From the NCBI GenBank assembly GCA_001599815.1, contig BCIA01000004.1, positions 3,560,082 through 3,624,081 on the forward strand: a DNA stretch of 64,000 bases, given 5' to 3'. Below, in pieces: positions 44,730 through 54,036 of this stretch. The notes below the pieces were generated by a model. The model saw only the letters and a program-made list of their open reading frames with translations. It did not search any database and was not told the DNA's origin. The number at the start of each line of letters is the position of its first letter. Position 1 is the first letter of the stretch. The position numbers and the translations under genes were made by a program. The stretch comes from Furcasterigmium furcatum (lineage: Eukaryota; Ascomycota; Sordariomycetes; Glomerellales; Plectosphaerellaceae).

Positions 44730-46171
44730 CTAAAGTCGTGAGCTAATCTCCCTGTTCTCCTCTTCCCATCGCCGTGTCGCATCTGCCTTGGCATCATAGC
44801 CATACAGCCAATCTTGGAAGACTGTGTTTCCCATGAGGTTCGGGCTGCCGGGGTAATCACCAGCGGCAAAGACGCTGCGCCGCATCGCCAGGATCTCTTC
44901 TTCCCTCATGTGAATGAAGAACCGGTTTGTAAAGCTGCCCCGTTGGATCGCGTGGGCACGACCGATTCTAGTCTTATAGAAGAACAGAAGCAGTCGATGG
45001 ATGTCATTCTTGGTCTCCGCATGCGAGAGAGCGCATCCGAGAACGACGGCATCCTCGATCGCCATGGCTGCTCCCTGAGCCAGGTATGGTAGGGTCGCGT
45101 GGGCAGCGTCCCCCATCAGGACCATCTTGCCACTGGGGTGTACCCAGTCCGAGATGGTGGGCAGGTCGGTCAGCCTCCACTTCTCGACCTCTTCGGGGAG
45201 GAATGAGAGCAGCTTTTGAACCCTGAAACTCGTGAGTTGGCTGTGTCCCAGCCATCGAAATGGATAGTACTCACATGGGGGACCACCCTGCATAGGCATT
45301 CCGAACTTCGGAGGCGTTGGCGGGCGCTTTGTAGCCCTTCATCTTCCGGTCATCTGGGATGACCATCAGCAGATTGAAGGTCTTCTCCTTCTGCATGTTG
45401 TATCTGCGACACTATGAGCACTCTGCAGGCTGAGGGGCTTGTGTGTACGCACCCAATGATGTGATGATCAGGGCCAAGGAACTGCTCAAAGTTGGGATCG
45501 TTGCTGAGTGGTGCCAGCTCCGGGTCGCTGGTCAGCCGTTCCTGAGGCACGACAACGCGGAAGCATGTGTCGCCCGTCTCGTGTGGCTCAATATTGAGGC
45601 CCATCTCCCTCCTGGCAAGGCTTTTGACCCCATCGGCCGCCACGATGAGGTCTCCGCGGACAATCTCTCCAGACTCGAGAGTAACGGAGGCTTGCTCAGG
45701 ATGGTACCGGACAACAGTTTGCCCCTTTCGGATGACCGCGCCAGCCTTTGCGGCAGCATTGACAAGAACGGTGTGGTAATCAGGTCGGTAGACTTGCCAG
45801 TAGGGAGCCCCGTACTTCTCAGGGTGTCGAGACAGATCAGTGGAACCCTGGGGTAGTCCTGTTTGCCAAGAACGGTAGTTGATCCGCGATGGCTTGGAGG
45901 AGACGGCATCCATCTGGTCGCCGAGTCCCCATCGAATGAGTTCTCGTCCCGCGTTGGGCGGAACCTGAACTCCGGCGCCAATCTATCGAGAATCAGCCAA
46001 ACAACCTCATTGCCACGCTTTTGCTTGGAATCAATTTCATACCTCGACGAAGTCCGCCGCCTGCTCGAGGACAGTGACTCGGTGCCCTGATTCCCTGAGG
46101 GCCAACGCGGCCCCGAGGCCGCAGATACCTGCACCGACGATGATCACGTCCAGTTGGCACTTGGGCGCCAT
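44730..46171 (-). CDS. FAD-dependent aromatic monooxygenase (salicylate-hydroxylase-like), C-terminal SRL
   Basis: Four reverse exons (46043-46171, 45453-45982, 45275-45403, 44730-45222; introns 49-60 nt), 426 residues. The dinucleotide-binding VIIVGAGICGLGAALALRESGH is at the N-terminus, the DG motif LIVAADGVKSLARREMG is in the middle, and GKMVLMGDAAHATLPYLAQGAAMAIEDA comes late; these are the three fingerprints of class A flavoprotein hydroxylases. By family it hydroxylates, sometimes with decarboxylation, an aromatic acid using NAD(P)H and oxygen. It ends ISSRL, and SRL is a canonical PTS1, so peroxisomal location is likely; that is unusual for the family and fits the other tagged enzymes here. 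The substrate is not known (salicylate, anthranilate or similar). It lies between a regulator and the A/B-barrel gene, all on the reverse strand. Confidence 0.92.
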
Positions 46172-46674
46172 ATTTCTGAATCCGAATCACTTGTATGTGT
46201 TTGTAGGTCAAAGCTGATGCGCGTTCACAGTTCTGGCAGCGCAAGCATGTATCCAAGGGACGGTACTAATATCTCCTGGCCACTCACAACATCATACGAT
46301 GATTGGAAAGCAGATTCAGTTCTGGAAAGCATATCCGCGACATGCCAGACCGGACTTGGTCCTCGTGAGGATTGCTGGCGAAATACCGAGGCGGCCGGAA
46401 TGGGCTTCGGATTTCCCGAGCGAGTTCCTCTGCACAGCCCGGGGCCTTCTCGTTGGGGGGCCCCCGCATACTAACCCCGCGAACTCTGGGGAGGCAAGTC
46501 GCTCCAGCCAGTGTCTGCTCCTCCTTCCAATTGGCCAATCACGGGGAGACGGGGACTGCAATAGGGGTTTCGTGGAGGATGAGGAGCGGCTGGGAGACCT
46601 CAATTATTCAAGGTCATGGCATGCAGCGATACTCACCACAGCAAAGTATGCAGTTGCAAAATATTATGGATGTA
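46172..46674. promoter_or_regulatory. Promoter region of the FAD monooxygenase
   Basis: 503 bp between two reverse genes. No coding content recognised. Confidence 0.4.
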
Positions 46675-47385
46675 TTAAGCAATGTTGAGTTTACCAATAT
46701 CATCCCACGTCTCTAACAGCAACAAGAGCGCCTCGTCATCACATTCTACTATGTCTTCCCCTTTCACTGGGGTCCCCAACGGCGCCCACTCCCCCGGCGG
46801 TGGCTTACTCCGCTCATTCATTATGGTGACCATCACCGCCTGAAGTGACCGGGCCGTGGCCTCCACGTTCGCGAGAAGTACACGCGCCTTTCTCAGCGTG
46901 TCGTCGACGGTGGCAGGTGTATTGCAACCTGCCGAAAGGTCCTTTCCGAAACTGATCTCCTCGGTTGATGCAGATGACACGGAGGTTGTTGTGCTGTATT
47001 CATTTGATGACCCTGGCGACGACATTTCCGCTGGGGACGTTGCAGCCGTGGACACGAATCTTGACGTAGACTTTCTCGGCTGGTGCTTTAATGAACCACT
47101 GGCAGAACGGTCAGTTGCGTTTCTTGCGACGACCCCTTCGTGGAAAACTTACGGGCGCCGCAGGGGAGCTCGAGTACTACATTCGTGACGTAAATGCTTG
47201 CACCTCAGACATGGGCCTTCTGGTCCCTCCTGGATGCATCTTACTTTGCTCCTATGGCAAACCCAGCATGCTGGGACTGAACGAGGCTTGTTGGATGTTG
47301 CTCGTCTTCTGTATTTGCGCGGAGTTTTGGCGTCCGGGGCTTTCTGGCTAGGGAGAGTATTGGTACTGGAGTCCATACTGTCCAT
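46675..47385 (-). CDS. Very short Zn2Cys6 protein (218 aa) without the fungal TF domain
   Basis: Two reverse exons (47153-47385 and 46675-47098, 54-nt intron), 218 residues. The zinc cluster PACWVCHRSKVRCIQEGPEGPCLRCKHL has cysteines at 40, 43, 50, 59, 62 and 69; the x8 loop is longer than usual. It is preceded by a basic stretch (TPRKYRRRATSNKPR). After a serine/threonine-rich linker, the only structured part is a helix of about 60 residues (RKARVLLANVEATARSLQAV) and an acidic C-terminus (DIVECDDEALLLLLETW). The large regulatory domain of ordinary members is missing, with a normal stop and no frameshift visible. It may be a stand-alone DNA-binding partner or competitor. It is divergent from the PF04199-type gene with only 310 bp between. 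Confidence 0.82.
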
Positions 47386-47695
47386 CTTGTATCTTCCTTA
47401 TTGTGGTCGATGCGAGTGTCAAGATGAGCGAAACCAACTCGGATGTCTGTGTTCCCCTTTCGACCACAAGAACAACACCCACTATGTCTATTTGTGATCC
47501 ATTGTGAGCTTACAGGCCTAATGATGGACCCGGACCGGCCGTGGGCGCCGCTTCGGAAATGTGGCGCCTGCTCCGCGCCAACGCCGAACGACGGCGGTAT
47601 TTCCGCCGGCGTATGGGTGGCATATATTTCTGTGAGCTCCAGTTTCGACGGCCCTCGCTTGACCTTGCCCACCCACCAGGTTCAATGTCAATGAA
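47386..47695. promoter_or_regulatory. Shared promoter, short Zn2Cys6 / PF04199-type gene
   Basis: 310 bp between divergent start codons, so the two genes must share control DNA. CGG/CCG-type triplets are dense near 47530-47615 (for example CGGACCGGCCG and TTCCGCCGGCG). No ORF of note. Confidence 0.5.
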
Positions 47696-48850
47696 ATGAC
47701 GCAAATCGATGTTGCCGCTGTCGCGTCTCCTGCGTTTGCAGACCTACCACTCCGAAAAGGTGACCCTGCTGGGTCTGCATGGGGTCTTTGGGGTGCCGAC
47801 GACCAGCTGGGCACATTGGTATGTGTTAATATCCGCCGCCGCGGTGCATGTCGCTGACCGGCTCAAGAATTTGCTGTCACCGGATGTCGTCAAGGAGGCG
47901 TGTGCAGAGATCCGGGATGGTCGTCGCTTCAGTCTCAAGTAGGTCGAGCTCGATCGACGCAGGCAGGACAGTGAGACTCATACTCGCTCACAGCTGGTCC
48001 CTCAGCGAGCCCAAGACACCAGGGTTTCGCAGACACGAATTTGCGTTTCAGCATTCCATCATAGGCCCTGGGCTGGTGTTAGACGACACTGTTGGTTGAG
48101 CAGGTCCCCTCGACAAGTGGGCAGTTAGCTGACGACATGTAGATCGAATTCAACACCCAGAAAAGCACCCAGTGGGATGGGCTACGCCACTTTGCGTACC
48201 AAAAGGAAGGACTCTTCTACAATGGCACGACAAGGGACGACATTGTTAACAGCGACAAGGGCTCCCTGGGCATCCACGCGTGGCACTCTGTAGGTGGCAT
48301 CGCAGGCCGAGGGTTCCTGCTCGACTACTGGTCCTTCGCGGAGGAAACCGGCCGGAAATACGACCCTGCAACACCCCATGCGATTCCATACGAGGATATC
48401 ATGGCTTGCCTGAAATGGCAGCAGGACCAGTCCCCTGGGAGCCTCGAGCCACGGGTTGGCGACATCCTGATCATCCGCAGTGGCTTCACGGCGCGATACG
48501 GTGACCTGAACAAGGAAGAAGAGAAAGCCGTGGGTGAAGCATGGCCACCAGCCTCGTGCGGCGTGCGGCAGGACCGGCGTCTTCTCCAGTGGCTGTGGGA
48601 GAGCCGATTTGCCGCGGTGGGAGGAGATGCCCCGGGATGGGAAGCGTTCCCGGTCAACGAGAGTGCTGGATTCTGTTTCCATGAGGTTCTGATTGCGGGC
48701 TGGGGCTGCCCCATCGCCGAACTGCTGTTTCTGGAGGACCTGGCAGCTTGGTGCCGCGAGAACAAGCGGTGGACGTTCTTCCTGTCATCGTGCCCTCTCA
48801 ACGTGTACGGAGGTGTAGCAAGCCCTGCAAACATGATGGCCTTGGTTTAG
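47696..48850 (+). CDS. PF04199-type cyclase/hydrolase (formamidase/isatin-hydrolase fold family)
   Basis: Four exons (47696-47818, 47868-47938, 47994-48090, 48143-48850; introns 49-55 nt), 332 residues. The N-terminus FADLPLRKGDPAGSAWGLWGADDQLGTLN-LLSPDVV is the hallmark of the fungal group of this family. It is followed by RRFSLNWSLSEPKTP, FNTQKSTQWDGLRHFAYQ (the metal-site region) and GIHAWHSVGGIAGRGFLLDYW. The third intron needs a GTTGGT donor to keep frame, less usual but giving LDDT-IEFNTQ. Bacterial relatives include KynB arylformamidase and isatin hydrolase, which are metal-dependent hydrolases of cyclic or N-formyl substrates; the reaction of fungal members is not settled. The C-terminus MMALV carries no PTS1. 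It converges on the ABM-like gene with 59 bp between. Confidence 0.85.
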
Positions 48851-48909
48851 ACATTTGATACTAGCTTCAATGCATCTCTGATTTCGCTGGAATCACAGCA
48901 TAACTGTAC

Positions 48910-49500
48910 TTATAGATTCGGCCCCACCGCCGCTTTCGCACCATGTCTGTGCCACAGAACTGTGAACCATTCACCATCAAACTCGCCGGCATCTACCGAG
49001 ACAAAATCCTGTTCGCTGCCAAATAGAACCAATGCGCTCTGACCCTGAACTTCGATGCAGGGCCCGGTGTCCGCTGCTTCTTTTCCCTGCACCCCGACAT
49101 GTCGTTCATAGATCGGTCGAAGACTGGCGACGTTGGGTGGGTTGGACTTGAAGATTCGACTGTAGCGGCTTTTGAGACTCGCAGAAGAGACGTCTCCTAA
49201 GTCGTAATGCTGGATAGTTGGAGGCCCGGTGAGAAGGGGCTTCGCTGCTTCGAAGAACGGCGGGGCCGCTGGGCTTTTGAGGAATGCCTCGTGTGCTTCG
49301 AGACTCTCCCATTGAGCAATGGATACCGCGTATTGTTGATGCCCGCCGTTGGAGTCTATCACGACGCCGGTAGTGACCGAGAGTAAGCCGGGCTGGGCTA
49401 ATAGAATCGGCTCCATCTTCTCGGCGAAGACCTGTATGAACTCGGGGAATGATACCCGCAAGGGATTTTGTACAAGCTCCGTCACCGGGGAATTCGCCAT
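48910..49500 (-). CDS. ABM-like (antibiotic biosynthesis monooxygenase fold) protein
   Basis: A single reverse exon, 196 residues. The N-terminal about 105 residues fit a dimeric alpha/beta-barrel ABM domain: FPEFIQVFAEKMEPILLAQPGLLSVTTGVV, then IAQWESLEAHEAFLKS, and a return strand ending PTIQHYDLGD. The C-terminal half (IFKSNPPNVASLRPIYERHVG; WFTVLWHRHGAKA) may be a degenerate second barrel half. The family includes quinone-forming monooxygenases without cofactor and proteins of unknown role. It is divergent from the aldehyde dehydrogenase at 49825 (324 bp), so shared control is possible. No targeting signal is seen. Confidence 0.72.
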   Translation of the reverse strand: MANSPVTELVQNPLRVSFPEFIQVFAEKMEPILLAQPGLLSVTTGVVIDSNGGHQQYAVSIAQWESLEAHEAFLKSPAAPPFFEAAKPLLTGPPTIQHYDLGDVSSASLKSRYSRIFKSNPPNVASLRPIYERHVGVQGKEAADTGPCIEVQGQSALVLFGSEQDFVSVDAGEFDGEWFTVLWHRHGAKAAVGPNL

Positions 49501-49824
49501 GGCCGCGTCTATCCTGTTTTTGCAGTATACGGTGTAGGTCTCAATGTCGGTTTACCAGCGCTGGCAACAATAAGGATGTAGCTCCATTTCTATGCCGGGG
49601 GAGTGGTGGCTGCACCGAGCATTACGGGGATGCGGTGCACTGGGCCCGGAAACCGCGGAACCTCGACCTGGAATTCCGCGAAGCACCGAAGGCCCGGAGA
49701 TAAGTACCTTGAGCAGTACCAATCTAGACCCCACGTCCATCAATGCCTGTGTGGTGCTCGACCGACTAATTGAACCGACTTACAAGGAGGGAAAGCCATA
49801 CGCACCTGTCAGAAATCATTCGAG
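49501..49824. promoter_or_regulatory. Shared promoter region, ABM-like gene / aldehyde dehydrogenase
   Basis: 324 bp between divergent start codons. It contains several CCGG and CGG triplets (49595-49690). No gene. Confidence 0.45.
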
Positions 49825-51646
49825 ATGGATCGTCTACCCCGTCGCAAGCTGTTTATTGGGAACGAGGTGAGGCCCAGCAGTGACATTCCATTCGAGTGGC
49901 CGCAGTACTGACTGACGTTGTGTTAAGTTCGTTGATCCCCTGGAAAAGGACGCGAAATGTCTGACATTGATAAATCCGGTGGACGATTCCATCATCGTTC
50001 GGGACCTTCCCTTGGCTGGAAAGCGCGACATCGATCGAGCCGTTACCGTTGCTAAAGAGGCGTTCCGCAAGGGACCATGGGCATCATTCACTGGCATCCA
50101 GCGTGCAGCGTGTCTCAACAAGTTCGCCGATCTCGTCGAGAAAAATGCCGAGCACCTAGCATCCTGTGAATCTCTGCCCTCCGGTCGCCCCATTGCCGGT
50201 ATCATTCACATGGACCTGGCCCATATGGTTCAGGTGTACCGGTGTAAGATTCTCCCCTCCCGGTTGCATCGCCAGGAGAAGAACGTGCCGTTGACCAAAA
50301 CCAGACTACGCAGGATGGGCGGACAAAATCGCCGGGCAGTCATTCTCTGAAGATAACGGCTACGCAAAGATTGTCAGGTATGAGCCGCTGGGTGTTTGCG
50401 CAAGCATCGCGTCTTGGAACGCCACCTTCTTGTACATTGCCTGGAAGCTCGCCCCGGCTTTGGCAGCAGGGAACACGGTCATCTTCAAACCTTCGGAGAA
50501 GTCACCGCTGGGTACCCTGGCCCTTGCCCCCTTGTTTGCCGAAGCTGGATTCCCTCCCGGGGTCGTCCAGTTCCTGACTGGAGCAAGTGAGACTGGATCC
50601 CTGCTGGCGTCACACATGGGCATCTCGAAGATCAGTTTCACTGGTTCCATCGCTGGAGGCAAGGCTGTCCAAGACGCTGCGACCAAGAGTAACCTCAAGA
50701 AGGTGACCCTGGAGCTCGGCGGGAAATCAGCTGCTGTTGTTTTCGACGACGCAGACTTTGAGCTGGCAGTCGGCAGGTATTTCCGCCCAGAGACTCTCCC
50801 TAAAACCATCGCAATGGCGTGGGACTGACATGAAGCAGCGTCGGCGGCGGATTTCTCGCTAACTCCGGGCAGATTTGCGTCGGTAAGTGTTGCTGTCACG
50901 CCGGGATGGAAGTTTTTGTGCTGATCGGGATCCAGCCGCTTCCAGAGTGATTGTGCAAGAGTCCATTGCGCCCAAATTTATCGAGGCAATCAAAGCCATC
51001 TTCGAGGCGGCTGGAGCGGCAATGGGAGGCAGTCCTCTGGACTCATCCACGCAGCATGGCCCAGTCGTCGATAACCTGCAATTCGACCGGATCATGTCCT
51101 ACATCGAGAAGGGGAAGCAATCCGCCCAACTGATCACGGGCGGCAAGAGGAAGGGATCAAAGGGCTGTTTTATCGAGCCAACGTTGTTTGCCTATCCGGC
51201 TTCGAATAGCCCGGTCTGGACGGAGGAGATCTTCGGGCCAGTCTTGACTGTGCGGACGTTCAAGACGGAAGACGAGGCACTTGAGTTGGCCAACGACACG
51301 GAATATGGCCTTGCTTGTGAGTCAACAACCATCTTGATCTTTCTGGAGCCCAATCTAAGACTTCCGATCTCATTGCAGCCTGTGTCTATACGTCCGACCT
51401 CTCCAGGGCCTTACGCGTGTCATCAGCTCTTGAGAGCGGCGGAGTGTCGGTCAATTCGCCATACCTCCCAGAGCTGAACACTCCCTTTGGTGGAATCAAG
51501 CAGAGTGGTCAGGGGAGAGAGCTTGGTGCTCACGGACTCTACAGCTACCTGGAGCCCAAGTCTGTGCATATCAAGTGAGTTTTCGTACGGACATTAGCTG
51601 AATTCTGCTGACAAAAAGTGGTAGGATCACGGGCTCGAAGCTGTAG
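49825..51646 (+). CDS. Aldehyde dehydrogenase with splice-dependent C-terminal SKL
   Basis: Seven exons (49825-49866, 49928-50243, 50305-50776, 50839-50882, 50936-51316, 51379-51574, 51625-51646), 490 residues. The 14-codon first exon MDRLPRRKLFIGNE joins FVDPLEKDAK. Joining T at 50243 to AC at 50305 rebuilds RYYAGWADKIAGQSF. Glu256 in TLELGGKSAAV and nucleophile Cys290 in NSGQICVAASR are 34 apart, as in active ALDHs. EEIFGPVLTVRTF and PFGGIKQSGQGRELG close the fold. The last intron, 51575-51624 (donor GTGAGT, branch TGCTGAC), adds ITGSKL, ending in the canonical PTS1 SKL. If it is retained, translation stops right after HIK with TGA at 51576. The enzyme oxidises an aldehyde (betaine-, retinal- or aryl-type) with NAD(P)+. 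It neighbours hydrolases and a FAD monooxygenase. Confidence 0.9.
51575..51624 (+). promoter_or_regulatory. Terminal intron acting as possible peroxisome-targeting switch
   Basis: A 50-nt intron at the very end of the aldehyde dehydrogenase. Retention gives an immediate in-frame TGA (51576-51578) after SVHIK, without PTS1. Removal gives six more residues ending SKL. Both forms keep the full catalytic domain, so only location would change. Splice-controlled peroxisomal targeting is known for glycolytic enzymes in other fungi. Whether both forms exist here is unknown. Confidence 0.5.
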
Positions 51647-52134
51647 AATCTGGAGACATGCGCAGGTAGCTGTATATGACCATGGGAAGCAAGTTTATGG
51701 CTCCGGAGGCTCCAGGATATCGCGCGGCCCTGTGTCATGGGATTCTTGTTGTTCATTTTCCTCGAAGCTAGTCAGGCATCCATATAAAGACAAACATTAT
51801 GATGGACGGGATTCATCCAGAGACGGGATTCATCCAGAAAATCTGGAGGAAACATTTTGCTTTCGTCGTGACTGGTCACCAAGCCCAGATATTGAGTGCA
51901 TGAGGTATTCCGCGATCGATGAGTCGGGCCCAGTCCGTCGGCGGATTGTGGCGGCCCAGATTCCGATGCCGCCGGGATTTTGCTGGAAATTGCCGGGGAA
52001 GGAAAAGCTTCCGTGGGTCGACCGAAAGCTTCATTACTAGGCGGATGTCCGACTACCCGCAGTGATAGTAGGATGTCCTTAGCCTTCTGCTGGCCACAAG
52101 TCTGGCTTTGCTACACTGACGGGGCCTAATCAAG
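51647..52134. other. Intergenic region
   Basis: 488 bp between two forward genes. Apart from a 17-bp tandem repeat (51805-51837) nothing is recognised; a 140-codon frame overlapping it has no domain. Confidence 0.4.
51805..51837. repeat. 17-bp tandem repeat, two copies
   Basis: GACGGGATTCATCCAGA occurs twice without a gap (second copy missing its last base or ending in A). It lies in the 3' flank of the aldehyde dehydrogenase. No known function. Confidence 0.7.
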
Positions 52135-53532
52135 ATGACAGCACTCCGGGCGAAACACTACACAAGGAGGACATTCATTGTTCCCGCCAGTACTCCGAAG
52201 AAAGACGATGTTTCAAGCCGCAGGCACCTCTCTGGGCCGCTGAGGCTTTCCGTCCACGATTATACGGTATCCGACGCGGACTGCAATGGCATCACCATCA
52301 TACTCACGCACGGAACGTCGTTCAACAAGTACTTCTGGGAGCTGATGATCTCTACTCTTCTGGAACTTCCAGAACTGAGGCGGTCAATTAAGCGGTTCAT
52401 TTCTCTCGACGCTGCAAACCATGGTGACAGCGCGCTTCTTAACAGAACCATGCTGCCGCAAAAAGGTTGGGAGCCGAGGACGCCCTGTGCTTTTGAAATG
52501 ACCATGACACTGATGAAAATCACAGCATGCTGGGCAGATGACTCTCGAGATATCCTCACCACACTCAAAACTCTTCGCGCCGAGCAGCCAATCTTGGGAA
52601 TCGGACACTCGTTTGGCGGAGGCGCATTGTAAGTTCTCCAAGACCAGCATTTTTGAATACGCGACCAACACTGGAAAACTAGGTGCCATGCAGCGATGAT
52701 GGAGCCAAGCATATTTCTTGCAACTATATTCGTGGAGCCAATTCTCTTTCAGATGAAGGCCCAGACTGAGGCCGTGGCACAAATGGCCCTGCGGCGTCGA
52801 GCCGTTTGGAATTCCAAGTGAGTTTGGGGGTTGGGGGACATGAACGGATCAGTAGCCAGACTGACAGACCTAGGGCCGACGTTTCGGCAGCCTTCAGAAG
52901 GAGCCCAGGTTTCCGCGACTGGGATGAGCGGCAATTGCAGGTTTACATCGTAAGAGAGGCTCTGAGCATTCATCCGAGTCTTCACTGACACTTGACCTAC
53001 TTCAGGACCATGGAACATTTTCAGAGCAAATCGGCAACCCACAATCTCCTGTGCATCTCAAGACACCAAAGCAGCAAGAAGCGGTATGAATCGTGCGAGG
53101 TAACCTGGAGCTTGCGACAACTGCTGACGGGAGCCTCATCCAGGCCACATACCTGGCAGCACCACACCCTGGGATCCTCCAGCTCATCGAGCAGTCTCGG
53201 GGGCGCCACCACTTCGTCTGGGGCGCGGAAAGCAAAGTCATGTACCTTTACTTCACCCCGACCCTAAGGCTTGCAAGGGGGGCCGCTGACCCTAGATGCA
53301 GTAACGCCGAGAACCGAGGGTCTGTCGAACGACTGATGCGGGCACCATCGACCTCTCAAGTTGTTCCCGGTGCGGACCACCTTGTAAGTCACGTCTTCCA
53401 GGAACAAAAAAATACCACTCCGACTCACGGTAGCCAACCCAGATCCCAATGACACACCCCGATGCCCTCAGCGGCATTCTCGGCAACCTGATCATTTCTG
53501 TTGCCGACTTTCACCCGAAGGGCAAGCTCTGA
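52135..53532 (+). CDS. Alpha/beta hydrolase, fungal toxin-biosynthesis-type family
   Basis: Six exons (52135-52628, 52683-52817, 52874-52949, 53006-53083, 53144-53383, 53443-53532; introns 54-60 nt), 370 residues with phases closing exactly. Motifs are ITIILTHGTSFNKYFWE near 53-69 (HG oxyanion turn), FISLDAANHGDSAL, and PILGIGHSFGGGALCHAAMM, with the nucleophile Ser in GHSFGG next to the first intron. Late residues GADHLIPMTHPDAL carry the His. The pattern resembles the small fungal hydrolase family that includes proteins of host-selective toxin clusters such as AKT2; that is family resemblance only and no toxin is implied. It ends KGKL, a weak PTS1-like tripeptide. The last two introns are less certain than the others. 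Confidence 0.78.
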
Positions 53533-54036
53533 GATGCCTTGTTCTTGTGCGAGTTACGTGGCTTGGAAGAAAGGGGGGGGCTCCCACCGGAATTTCCGAG
53601 GGCAATTCCGGGCACCTGAACATTGCCTGCCTTTGCCCAGCCAATCCATCGAGGAGCTCCCCCGCTGCCGGTAAACGCGGGGGAGGGGCCAGTGATAGCT
53701 CGATTCCGGGGTTGTGGATCCCCACCAAGTTGGGGCACGTCGATTCAATGAGGGAAGGCCTGTTCGCTTGGAAATTAGCACCGCCTCAGTTGCCAGATGC
53801 CCAATGAATGTACCTAACTTGAATCAGACATGCCCCCGTGTGCACCGACTAAGGTTCACTTAGCGGCATGGAAAGTCCTAAGGAGGGAGGGCCAGACTGC
53901 GACCCCGATTCCCCACTCGTGATTCTCAAACCACGCCTCAGCTTGCCCATGTCCATCATCCATCCTTGCTTCTTGTGCACACAACCCGACCGCTGTCACC
54001 GCCGCTGTAAGAACTGATCTCCAACTCCTGGGCGTC
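53533..54036. promoter_or_regulatory. Upstream region of Zn2Cys6 gene
   Basis: 504 bp with a G-run near 53570 and no recognisable gene; overlapping frames are proline/serine rich noise. Confidence 0.4.

Noticed and set aside
51618..52040. Forward open frame of 140 codons after the aldehyde dehydrogenase
   Set aside because: Contains the 17-bp repeat, lacks any domain and begins inside the dehydrogenase's last intron.
53443..53532. GKL end of the alpha/beta hydrolase as a true PTS1
   Set aside because: Gly at the first position is outside the canonical set, and the last intron is less certain, so it is noted as weak and not counted among the five.
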